DNA of 11,077 nucleotides from Candidatus Peribacteraceae bacterium (GTDB lineage Bacteria; Patescibacteriota; Gracilibacteria; Peribacterales; Peribacteraceae), in assembly GCA_018062585.1 (NCBI GenBank), contig JAGORY010000036.1, positions 1 through 11,077 on the forward strand, written 5' to 3'. A program made the position numbers and the translations under genes. This document shows positions 4,501 to 11,077 of this stretch, one piece after another. Below the pieces are notes generated by a model that was not told the origin of the DNA, did not search any database, and saw nothing but the letters and a program-made list of their open reading frames with translations. How positions within the stretch are numbered: the stretch's first letter is position 1; each line of letters opens with the position of its first letter.

Positions 4501-5793
4501 TCAGCGGTGATCCGCAATGTAGGTATACGCGGCGGAACCGATGACCGAAACACCCGGAATATAGAGAAGCGGAGCGAGAGGCCATAGTGCCGGTAGATGC
4601 CATGTCAAAGCCCGGAACGCGAAGAAGCCTTTTTTGTATGAACCGTCTCTCAGTCGTACGTGCATCTCTTTATTGAGTGTCTCGTGACTCAGGTCCGGCG
4701 CGTAGCGCTTCTTGTTGTCCGGATCGTGGTAACTGGAAAACTGCAGTCGCCTCAGCCAATCCATCATCGAGAGTGTGAGGATACTTCGCTTACAGAATCC
4801 GCAACGTCCATCGAACAGGACCACCACGGGCTCTTTCATCCGAAGCCTTGAGCGTATCGCGTGGAAATCGTCGTCGAGAAGGAGACCCAAATATGCGGCA
4901 AAGACCGTAAGCGAGAATGTGCCGACGTCCATGAACACGAAGATGCTGCCATGAACCACGAGTCCAGAGAGCATGAGCGCTCGCTTGAGGGTGTTCGTGT
5001 CCTCGCGACGCAGGATGCCGAGAGCTACGAGGAGTCCGATCACAAGAAGTGCGCCCCACGCCATCTGCGAAAAAACCGTGAAGTATCCAATCCCCGGGCT
5101 CATAACCGACAAGTGGTCCGCCATCCACGGCGTCAGTCTGCTGAAATCCGTGAGGTGCAGTGTGATCGCGACAGCCGACCCTTCGCGCCACGTGTCGCCG
5201 CTCCACTTCTCGAGTGCTGAAGCGACGTAGATGAGAATCATCTGCCATAGTAGGAGTCGGTACGGCCAGATCGGCATTGTTCGCTTTGTCGGCAACTGGT
5301 CTTTGCCCGTCTCGGCGACAAGCGTCATGCGAAGCCGGAAATTGCGGACAGTGAATGCGCGATAACACGGCGAGAGAAGCAGGATGAAGCCGATGAGTCG
5401 CAGTAATGTGTCGCCGCCATCTAATGTGATCGTCCCGTATTCATGGAAGGAGAAGAGCAGGATGACAGCAGCAAGTAGTGTCCACTTGCGACCGAGACCG
5501 ATGATGACGCAGAAGAATGAGGCAAGAAGCGCACCGTACAACCACCAGACTGCATTGACGCTTGCAGAATCCAGAAGTGAAAATCTCCACGCCGAACGAA
5601 CGACGCTCGGGAGCATTTCATGCGTCAGGATTCCACTTGGGCCGTAGAACCGCTGCACGTTCGGGAGTTCTAGGATCATCGTCACAAATCCGATGAGACC
5701 GAACGCCATGCGCATCATCCCGAAGCCAGCGGCCGAGACCGGTTGGAACCAGAATTCATACACGCGCTCGGAGATGGTGTGCGAAGTTTTCAT
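4501..5793 (-). CDS. HTTM-domain membrane protein fused to a C-terminal DCC (DUF393) domain
   Basis: A 430-residue two-part protein. Residues about 18-308 form a multi-pass HTTM module, the region related to vitamin K-dependent gamma-carboxylase. Hydrophobic segments lie near 21-42, 80-100, 104-120, 128-145, 178-193, 235-260, 272-289 and 291-306, with the conserved SALEKWSGDTWREGSA (191-206) and HGSIFVFMDVGTFS (281-294). Residues about 322-430 form a DCC-family thiol-oxidoreductase-like domain: VVLFDGRCGFCKRSI with CxxC C331/C334. HTTM and DCC proteins are known as neighbours and fusions; a redox or carboxylase-like membrane function is plausible but unproven. It is the last gene of the operon: its ATG overlaps the upstream stop by one base (TGATG), implying translational coupling. 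It ends one base from the convergent dehydrogenase gene. Confidence 0.88.
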   Translation of the reverse strand: MKTSHTISERVYEFWFQPVSAAGFGMMRMAFGLIGFVTMILELPNVQRFYGPSGILTHEMLPSVVRSAWRFSLLDSASVNAVWWLYGALLASFFCVIIGLGRKWTLLAAVILLFSFHEYGTITLDGGDTLLRLIGFILLLSPCYRAFTVRNFRLRMTLVAETGKDQLPTKRTMPIWPYRLLLWQMILIYVASALEKWSGDTWREGSAVAITLHLTDFSRLTPWMADHLSVMSPGIGYFTVFSQMAWGALLVIGLLVALGILRREDTNTLKRALMLSGLVVHGSIFVFMDVGTFSLTVFAAYLGLLLDDDFHAIRSRLRMKEPVVVLFDGRCGFCKRSILTLSMMDWLRRLQFSSYHDPDNKKRYAPDLSHETLNKEMHVRLRDGSYKKGFFAFRALTWHLPALWPLAPLLYIPGVSVIGSAAYTYIADHR

Positions 5794-6317
5794 CAGAATC
5801 GTGGACAGTGAGCGGATGCAAGCTCGGTCTTACTCGGCACCTTCGTCGTCTCGGCGATTCGTTTCAGTGCCGGAAGTTCCGACGGCAGGATCGTCGTTTC
5901 CACGTACAGACGTACGTCGTTACCGGGGCCTCCTGGTATGCGCGGACAGAGAGATGACAGATAGTCGGGGAGTAACCGTTTCCATGAGTCCTGGAGCCGT
6001 CCGAGGACTTTCAGCTCTTTGGCTCTTTCGTGCCATGCGAGGTGATCAAAATCCAGAATCATCGCTGTCTCAAAGCGGTCACCGGCATCTCGCTCGATGC
6101 GGTAGATACTGTTTCGTCTGAGCGGATTCGGCGAAAAAATATCCCACTTCTGCCACTGGCTCAGTGAGAGGATATATGGCGTGACGTTTGTGCGCAGCCG
6201 AGTCCACGGATGCTCGCCACTCGGAAGCACGTACAGAGCGACTGCACTCATGTGCCACACGCAAAAGGCGACAATGAGGATGGCAACTGCCGATCCTGGA
6301 CGGTCGTGAAATCTCAT
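5793..6317 (-). CDS. Single-TM protein with WxxWxxFSPNP motif, partner of the HTTM protein
   Basis: A 174-residue protein with one N-terminal membrane segment (about 10-30, VAILIVAFCVWHMSAVALYV). Directly after it comes SLSQWQKWDIFSPNP (51-65), a variant of the W-x-M-F-x-P-x-P motif seen in small proteins encoded beside HTTM genes. The rest (about 70-174) is predicted to lie outside the membrane; it is mixed alpha/beta and holds two cysteines (C124, C171). No enzyme motif is recognised. ATG 6315-6317 lies 4 nt past the methyltransferase stop, and the TGA shares a base with the HTTM start. This tight coupling suggests the two proteins act together, perhaps as a complex. That is inference from context. 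Confidence 0.75.
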   Translation of the reverse strand: MRFHDRPGSAVAILIVAFCVWHMSAVALYVLPSGEHPWTRLRTNVTPYILSLSQWQKWDIFSPNPLRRNSIYRIERDAGDRFETAMILDFDHLAWHERAKELKVLGRLQDSWKRLLPDYLSSLCPRIPGGPGNDVRLYVETTILPSELPALKRIAETTKVPSKTELASAHCPRF

Positions 6318-6321
6318 AGAA

Positions 6322-7527
6322 CTATTGTGCTCGTGGCTTTAGGAGAATGATCTCCCTTCCGACGAACTGGTCATTCCTGCGATACATGAGCGAGAAACGT
6401 CCTTCGAGTGACGGGTCTGCATGCGGTGGAAGCCATGGACGGAAGCCGGCATCTTCCGCGACTTTCCAGACTTTCGTGAGGTGCACCATTTTCTTCTGGG
6501 CGTACCATACGGGCATCGTCATGACGACGGGTACTCCCGGCAATGTTGCGGCGCAGTTCTTCAGGAAGTCGGCTGTGAGTTCTTCGGCTTTCTTGCAGTA
6601 GGACTCGGCATCTTTCACCGTGGGTCGGCTGACGAGCGCGGGCCCAAGCGTTCCTTCGGTAACGATGACGTCAGGTTTTACTTTCAGCGCGAACGGTTTC
6701 GTCGCATCTTGTTTCCAGACGTTCGATGTGACGTCTTTCTTGGGGATCTTAAAAATTTTTCTGACCCACTCGATATTTTTTTCGGTGCCGGTGACGGCCT
6801 TTGGCGCGTTATCGGACGCGAGCACGTCCCATCCGATGATCATCGCTTCCATCGGGATGACGCCGGTGCCGCAGAACGGATCGAGGACCAGCATCTCTTT
6901 CTTCGGTCCCACGAGTGACTGACCGAAATTGAGCAGCATCTGTGCAAGTTTCGGTGGCAGGAGGCCGACTTTCGTGTCTCGCACCGGCTTCTCCATGTCC
7001 CGAAGCGTGTAGGCCTTCACGTTCTGCGCGGCTGCCGTGCGGCCGATCCAGACGCGTTCTTTATCCTGCAGGATCATGAGTTCACAGCCTTTCTTGGGAT
7101 CGAGCGCGCCTTGATCATGAAGTTGGATCGGCTTGGCTGCTTCGTGCTCGGAGCCGATGTACCTGCTCGAGACTCCTTTTTGCTTTAAGCCCTGCTTGCT
7201 GGTCTTGTAGAACTCACGAACGCGGTTCGGGGACATGCCGTGGCATCGCAAGCTGAACGTCGCCTTGCCCTTCACGGTCTTGAGTTCGGAGGCAAGGAGT
7301 GATGGCAGATCGTCGAGGCCGATCGCGAAGTCGCCGATGATGTTCTTGGCGATGAGGATTGTTCCTCCCAAGCGGTTCAAAAACGTCTGATCGATCTCCG
7401 TTGCGGTCGTGAAAGTCAGGACCGGCCCCGGGAACATGTGTTCCTTTTCAAAATCCGGAAGAACGGCTGCCAGTTCGGCGATCGAAAGGGCGGGATTATT
7501 TCCGAGAAGTGCAGCGTACGAAAACAT
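6322..7527 (-). CDS. Trm11/Trm-G10-like RNA (guanine-N2) methyltransferase with altered motif IV
   Basis: A 401-residue protein with a ferredoxin-like/THUMP-like N-terminal half (about 1-170) and a Rossmann methyltransferase domain. The linker DMEKPVRDTKVGLLPPKLAQ (177-196) and motif I LDPFCGTGVIPMEA (215-228) are those of Trm11/TrmG10 enzymes, which methylate N2 of G10 in tRNA using S-adenosylmethionine. SDN (238-240) and QDA (273-275) are the expected acidic positions. Motif IV, normally (D/N)PP(Y/F), reads VTEGTLGPAL (289-298) instead. I recall a similar E-G-x-L-G-P form in other Patescibacteria, so this may be a distinct subfamily rather than a dead enzyme. The start is ATG 7525-7527, with AGGA 9 nt upstream, a rare Shine-Dalgarno here. 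It lies 9 nt after the GT-C gene and 4 nt before the next. Confidence 0.85.
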   Translation of the reverse strand: MFSYAALLGNNPALSIAELAAVLPDFEKEHMFPGPVLTFTTATEIDQTFLNRLGGTILIAKNIIGDFAIGLDDLPSLLASELKTVKGKATFSLRCHGMSPNRVREFYKTSKQGLKQKGVSSRYIGSEHEAAKPIQLHDQGALDPKKGCELMILQDKERVWIGRTAAAQNVKAYTLRDMEKPVRDTKVGLLPPKLAQMLLNFGQSLVGPKKEMLVLDPFCGTGVIPMEAMIIGWDVLASDNAPKAVTGTEKNIEWVRKIFKIPKKDVTSNVWKQDATKPFALKVKPDVIVTEGTLGPALVSRPTVKDAESYCKKAEELTADFLKNCAATLPGVPVVMTMPVWYAQKKMVHLTKVWKVAEDAGFRPWLPPHADPSLEGRFSLMYRRNDQFVGREIILLKPRAQ

Positions 7528-7536
7528 GCGGTCATC

Positions 7537-8988
7537 CTATCTCATGTCTGGAATCGGCGCCACACCGTCCGAGGTAAGCATCGCACGCTTCAAGATACCG
7601 CGAAGAAGCAGAAACAGGAGCAGGATTGCTACCGGCATGATGTGCAGAAGTCCGCGACTGATGCCGGTCTGGTTCACGGCTTCGGTGCCGAGATTGGGGA
7701 CAAAGAGGAAGATCAGACACTGCACCGAAATTTCAGCGAGAACGAATGCGCCGATGCACGCTTCAGGCGATGTCCAGAATTTTTTACCAGCGGCGATGAA
7801 CGCGAGAGGGAGAACGAGCGGCAAGAGAAGCCAGTTGGGTTGATGCGACAGGTGGAGCCAAATTGCTTTTGGGACGTGCGGATTAAACGCGAGCGAGAAT
7901 TCACCGACGGCTTTGGCGTTTCCGAACGTCAGTCCTTCGCTCCACTTGAACAGCACCCACGGCAGCACGACCGTCGCGACGATCAGGAAGCCATTCGTTA
8001 TCGCTCTCCGGTGATCAGCAAGTGATACCAGATTGTTTCGTCGGATGCTGAAGGCGACTGCGGTAAGTAGGAGCAGCGGAAGGTGGAGCACCAGCCCTTC
8101 ATTTTTGGTGAAGACCAGAAGTGCGAGAGAGAGAAAGAAGAGTGTTGACCATGTGAGAACAGTATCTCGTTTTATGGCTTTCTTCAGCCCAAGCAGAGCA
8201 GCGACTGCCACCACAATGTGCGCCGCGACGACGATATCGGCATACGGATTGCTGCCGTGGATGAGGACCAGCGGAAGGGACACCAGTGCCCAGATGCCGA
8301 GTGCCGAGAGCAGGGGATCAACGAATCTGCGAAGCGTGAAGTACAGCACGCCGATGAGTCCGAGGAACCATACGACATGAATGCCGTTTGCAAGCCCCTC
8401 ATGCCATCCACCGCGCAGTACCGAGACCCACGTCTTCATGAGTGGCACCATCGGCGGATACGAACCGACGCCTTGCGCTGACATCGTGACACCGTTGCCT
8501 CCCGGGATTTCGAGTGTCAGTACTTCCGTCACCGTGAACATCTTCGCGCGCATATTCCAGTTATTGAACGAGTCGTCCCAGTACGTCGGAACCGAGACGA
8601 GATCATAGCTACCTGCGATAATCTTGAGTGCGGTCCACACGCAGAGGAGTGCGATGCCGAATGTCATCCCCAACGGATATATTTTTTTCGGTACGAAAAG
8701 CGCTACTGATTGTCCTCGTACAAATGCTCCACGTTTCCATGCCGCAATTCCGAGTATCAGGATCATGACGATCTGAGGCACAAGAAATCCGCTGAGATTT
8801 AGTTTTGTGAGTCCATAAATATGACACAGAAATACCACGAACATCGCGGCAGTCGGTCCAAAAACGAGCGCGTACGCCACGCGTTCAGCACGCCCGAGTA
8901 CCGGTGATCGCCCCTCGGAAACGGCTAGAAGAAGCCATCCGATAGTAGTCGTCATCGTGATGCCGATGAAGAATGCGAGCATGCTCAT
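7537..8988 (-). CDS. GT-C fold membrane glycosyltransferase (family 39-like), 483 residues
   Basis: A polytopic membrane protein with about 11 hydrophobic segments and short basic cytoplasmic loops. After the early helices comes a long predicted extracytoplasmic loop with TYWDDSFNNWNMRAKMF (135-151). The acidic pair D138/D139 sits where GT-C enzymes carry their catalytic metal/acceptor-binding acids. SYPPMVPLMKTW (176-187) and HGSNPYADIV (244-253) resemble loops of PMT/ArnT-type (GT39/GT83) proteins. Such enzymes move a sugar from a polyprenyl-phosphate carrier to an acceptor outside the cytoplasmic membrane; donor and acceptor cannot be told. The ATG overlaps the upstream stop in an ATGA, so the two genes are coupled. 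A second in-frame ATG two codons in (MLAFFIG) is equally possible. Confidence 0.78.
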   Translation of the reverse strand: MSMLAFFIGITMTTTIGWLLLAVSEGRSPVLGRAERVAYALVFGPTAAMFVVFLCHIYGLTKLNLSGFLVPQIVMILILGIAAWKRGAFVRGQSVALFVPKKIYPLGMTFGIALLCVWTALKIIAGSYDLVSVPTYWDDSFNNWNMRAKMFTVTEVLTLEIPGGNGVTMSAQGVGSYPPMVPLMKTWVSVLRGGWHEGLANGIHVVWFLGLIGVLYFTLRRFVDPLLSALGIWALVSLPLVLIHGSNPYADIVVAAHIVVAVAALLGLKKAIKRDTVLTWSTLFFLSLALLVFTKNEGLVLHLPLLLLTAVAFSIRRNNLVSLADHRRAITNGFLIVATVVLPWVLFKWSEGLTFGNAKAVGEFSLAFNPHVPKAIWLHLSHQPNWLLLPLVLPLAFIAAGKKFWTSPEACIGAFVLAEISVQCLIFLFVPNLGTEAVNQTGISRGLLHIMPVAILLLFLLLRGILKRAMLTSDGVAPIPDMR

Positions 8989-9719
8989 TTGATCACTCGA
9001 AAGACGAAGGATGATGCATCAAATCGACCAAGCATCGTGCCGGGAGGCGTCACCGGTTCACCGCTGATCGTGATCCGATTATCGGCGTCGACAGTCATGT
9101 CCGGTCGGTCATAGACCACCCATGTGTCGTCGTTTTTGTAATCAATGCCTGGGATGGACGGGTACGTGAGGTAGCGGATATTGCCAAGGTACGGCCATGG
9201 TTGCCTAGCGAAGAAAACATATTCGTCACGATTCACCAAAAATTGTTTCGCATACTCCGCAAAATCATAGAAGCGACCTCGGTCCCGGAATGTCCGTTCA
9301 TTCGAGTCGGCTCCAATGTACGTTCTGTGATCATGACCGACCCATGACAAAAATTCGCTGCCCATCCGGATGTCCATGATGATCCATGCTACAAAGAGAA
9401 GCGAGGCTGAGCGAAGCATGAGAAGGCGGTGCGGAGTTTTTCTGAGCAGTCCGACTCCGACGATGAGAATGAGAGTCGCAGTCAGAAACACGTTCACTGC
9501 AAATGTTCCGGACTCATACGTCGGCGGCAGTGCGGCATACAGTCGACCTCTCTCATATTCTGTGAAACCTATCTGCGGCCCCCACAGGAAGTTGATGCTG
9601 TAGGGCCGATATGCATCAAATGTCCAAAAGGACTTCCCAGCTTCGACGATCGGGTTTGCAAAGGTCACTGCCGGCAAGAGCAGGAGGAACGCTGCGGCGA
9701 GGAGGTATGTCCGCTTCAC
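8985..9719 (-). CDS. Small membrane protein with extracytoplasmic domain, first gene of the operon
   Basis: I do not recognise a family. With GTG 9717-9719 as start the product has 244 residues and begins MKRTYLLAAAFLLLLPAVTF, a good signal peptide or anchor. Two more hydrophobic segments follow (about 74-93 and 100-116). The remaining 125 residues are rich in aromatic and charged residues (EYVFFARQPWPYLGNIRYLT, YKNDDTWVVYDRPDM) and probably lie outside. A longer TTG start at 9737 is possible, but its first codons overlap the -10-like TACACT, which ends 6 nt before the GTG, so I prefer the GTG. The 3' end overlaps the GT-C gene by 4 nt. The arrangement suggests an accessory subunit of the glycosyltransferase; this is inference only. 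Confidence 0.72.
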   Translation of the reverse strand: MKRTYLLAAAFLLLLPAVTFANPIVEAGKSFWTFDAYRPYSINFLWGPQIGFTEYERGRLYAALPPTYESGTFAVNVFLTATLILIVGVGLLRKTPHRLLMLRSASLLFVAWIIMDIRMGSEFLSWVGHDHRTYIGADSNERTFRDRGRFYDFAEYAKQFLVNRDEYVFFARQPWPYLGNIRYLTYPSIPGIDYKNDDTWVVYDRPDMTVDADNRITISGEPVTPPGTMLGRFDASSFVFRVIK

Positions 9720-9725
9720 GTGGGT

Positions 9726-9731
9726 AGTGTA
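9726..9731 (-). promoter_or_regulatory. -10 box of the five-gene minus-strand operon
   Basis: Minus-strand TACACT (four of six -10 bases; context GCTACACT) ends 6 nt before GTG 9719. This matches the spacing at the trhO and ogt starts. No good -35 is seen at 15-19 bp. Confidence 0.4.
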
Positions 9732-9768
9732 GCGCAAGGATTCGTGCCCCCGTGCGTCATCAGGAGAG

Positions 9769-9783
9769 TAGAATATCGATATT
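9769..9783 (+). promoter_or_regulatory. Predicted glutamate dehydrogenase promoter with palindromic operator candidate
   Basis: TAGAAT (9769-9774, five of six -10 bases) overlaps a perfect 12-bp palindrome AATATCGATATT (9772-9783). The expected transcription start (about 9781) falls inside the palindrome, a place where a bound regulator would block initiation. This leaves a 5' leader of about 16 nt with no Shine-Dalgarno. No clear -35 is visible. Confidence 0.35.
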
Positions 9784-9796
9784 CCCCACGCATCCT

Positions 9797-11077
9797 ATGA
9801 AAACAGCTACTCCCTACGAACGGGCCATGAGTTTCGTTCAGGATTCAATACGTCGCCTGAAGCTCTCAAAAGGGGAGCGGAAACTGTTTGGGACTCCGCA
9901 AAAAATTCTGAATCATGAGGTGTCGTTCACGCTTGATAACGGTAAGACAATGAAAGTCCCTAGCTATCGCGTTCAGTACAACAACGCCCGCGGACCATAT
10001 AAAGGAGGCATCCGTTATCACCCCGATGCCGACCTCGAGGAAGTGAAGGCACTCGCCGCTCTCATGGCCGTGAAAACTGCAGTCGTCAATATTCCGTTTG
10101 GCGGCGCCAAGGGCGGTATTCAGGTAGACCCCAAGAAACTGAGTCCGGCCGAGTTGCAGCGGATGAGCCGGGAGTACATGCGACAGATCGCACCTGATAT
10201 CGGTCCCGACATAGATATCCCAGCGCCCGACGTGAATACAAATCCGCAGATCATGGCGTGGATGCGTGACGAGTACGAGAAGGTAACGGGTCATTATGCG
10301 CCTGCGGTCATCACGGGGAAGCCTCTCTCATTCGGGGGATCTCTTGGTCGAGACAAAGCCACGGCCAGAGGTGGATTTTTTATTCTGGAAGAACTCGCAA
10401 AACTCGAAGCGCTTGATCTCCACGATATTCGTGTCGCTGTGCAGGGCTTCGGCAATGCCGGCTCCGAGATCGCGACGTTCCTCCACGATGCCGGTGCGAT
10501 GATTGTGGCGGTATCCGACTCGCATGGTGGCATTTACTCTAAGGTCGGTTTAGACCCCATCAGGATTAGCAAGTATAAGCGCACAACCGGTTCTGTGCAG
10601 GGTCAGTACTGTGAGGGATCGGTCTGTGACCTGAAGCGGCTGAAATTGGACGAAACCGAAGCGATCACCAACGAAGAGTTACTGACCTGCGACTGCGATA
10701 TCCTGATTCCAGCTGCGCTCGATAACGTCATTACTTCAAAGAACGCGCCGAAGGTGAAGGCGAAGATCATTCTCGAACTCGCGAACGGTCCGGTGTCGCC
10801 GGAGGCCGACAAGATTCTCTCGAAGAGGGGAACGATCGTGGTGCCGGATGTCCTCGCGAATGCCGGCGGCGTCACCGTCAGTTACTTCGAGTGGGTGCAG
10901 GGAAGATCAGGTGATCAGTGGACGGCCGAGAAGGTGGACCAAGAACTCCGGCGCATTATGCTTGCGGCCTTCAATGATGTTCGGTCGGAGTCCAAGCGCA
11001 AGGATCTGACACTTCGGGAAGCGGCGTTCGATGTGGCGATCGGGCGGATTGTGGAGGCGATGCGGGTGAGGGGGTGG
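9797..11077 (+). CDS. gdhA: Glutamate dehydrogenase (Glu/Leu/Phe/Val family), 3' end at window edge
   Basis: The frame from ATG 9797 runs 427 codons to the last base without a stop. Hexameric glutamate dehydrogenases of this class are about 415-430 residues, so at most a few codons are missing. It interconverts glutamate and 2-oxoglutarate plus ammonia with NAD(P). Visible motifs: GPYKGGIRYHP (66-76) for substrate binding, PFGGAKGGI (100-108) with catalytic K105, PAPDVNT (142-148) with D145, Rossmann loop GFGNAG (217-222), acidic D241 after the second strand, and NAGGVTVSYFEW (355-366). D241 would fit NAD use, but cofactor choice is uncertain. The symbol is generic; the protein is closer in length to RocG/GudB than to E. 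coli GdhA. It diverges from the five-gene operon, with 77 nt between starts. No other nitrogen-metabolism gene is visible in the window. Confidence 0.95.
   Translation, partial: MKTATPYERAMSFVQDSIRRLKLSKGERKLFGTPQKILNHEVSFTLDNGKTMKVPSYRVQYNNARGPYKGGIRYHPDADLEEVKALAALMAVKTAVVNIPFGGAKGGIQVDPKKLSPAELQRMSREYMRQIAPDIGPDIDIPAPDVNTNPQIMAWMRDEYEKVTGHYAPAVITGKPLSFGGSLGRDKATARGGFFILEELAKLEALDLHDIRVAVQGFGNAGSEIATFLHDAGAMIVAVSDSHGGIYSKVGLDPIRISKYKRTTGSVQGQYCEGSVCDLKRLKLDETEAITNEELLTCDCDILIPAALDNVITSKNAPKVKAKIILELANGPVSPEADKILSKRGTIVVPDVLANAGGVTVSYFEWVQGRSGDQWTAEKVDQELRRIMLAAFNDVRSESKRKDLTLREAAFDVAIGRIVEAMRVRGW

Noticed and set aside
3726..4553. Minus-strand ORF of 275 residues antisense to the dehydrogenase
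   Set aside because: It lies opposite a complete SDR with all catalytic motifs, has no recognisable domain, and covers the SDR promoter. It is a shadow frame.
7438..8025. + strand ORF of 195 residues opposite the GT-C gene
   Set aside because: It is antisense to membrane helices, with composition dominated by R, E, D and Q as expected from complementing hydrophobic codons. No start signal.
1..11077. Recoded UGA (Gracilibacteria-type code)
   Set aside because: Several genes end at TGA at normal family length, and no coding frame runs through an internal TGA.
1..11077. CRISPR array, insertion sequence, phage or toxin-antitoxin genes
   Set aside because: No regularly spaced repeats, transposase motifs, phage structural genes or small coupled toxin pair were seen.

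Overview
The window reads as a compact bacterial chromosome segment (roughly 53% G+C by eye, nearly wall-to-wall genes) from a member of the Candidate Phyla Radiation/Patescibacteria. Peribacteria or Peregrinibacteria are my best guess. The guess rests on the mix of genes: a surface-protein C-terminus, an unusual Trm11-like RNA methylase, an HTTM-DCC fusion and many start codons lying directly behind -10 boxes. It does not rest on a marker gene. TGA ends several genes at the normal length of their families (short-chain dehydrogenase, TrhO), so the code is not the UGA=Gly code of Gracilibacteria/Absconditabacteria.

Layout: (1) 1-912 (+) is the C-terminal part of a surface or secreted protein with an acidic P/S/T/D/E tail built from an 11-residue repeat. 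(2) 2197-872 (-) is a two-gene unit, an Ogt-type O6-alkylguanine-DNA alkyltransferase followed by a calcineurin-like phosphoesterase; the latter overlaps the tail of the first gene by 41 bp. (3) 2198-2426 is a divergent control region. On its + strand it holds a promoter, a 19-codon Ile-rich leader ORF, mutually exclusive hairpins and a strong intrinsic terminator, followed by a 137-residue protein of unknown function. (4) 3721-2864 (-) is trhO (tRNA U34 hydroxylase), divergent from a YdfG-like short-chain dehydrogenase at 3759-4499 (+). (5) 9719-4501 (-) is a five-gene operon with overlaps or gaps under 10 nt: a small membrane protein, a GT-C type membrane glycosyltransferase, a Trm11-like RNA methyltransferase with an altered motif IV, a one-TM protein with a WxxWxxFSPNP motif, and an HTTM-DCC membrane fusion. 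(6) 9797-11077 (+) is a near-complete glutamate dehydrogenase, divergent from the operon.

The most notable non-coding signals are the attenuator-like leader at about 2262-2405 and the repeated -10 box placed 6-9 nt before start codons, which predicts widespread leaderless mRNAs. The operon joins envelope functions (GT-C transferase, HTTM-DCC, WxxWxxFSPNP partner) with an RNA methylase. Whether these work together is inference only. No mobile element, CRISPR array, rRNA or tRNA gene was seen, and no stretch over 300 bases lacks a gene.
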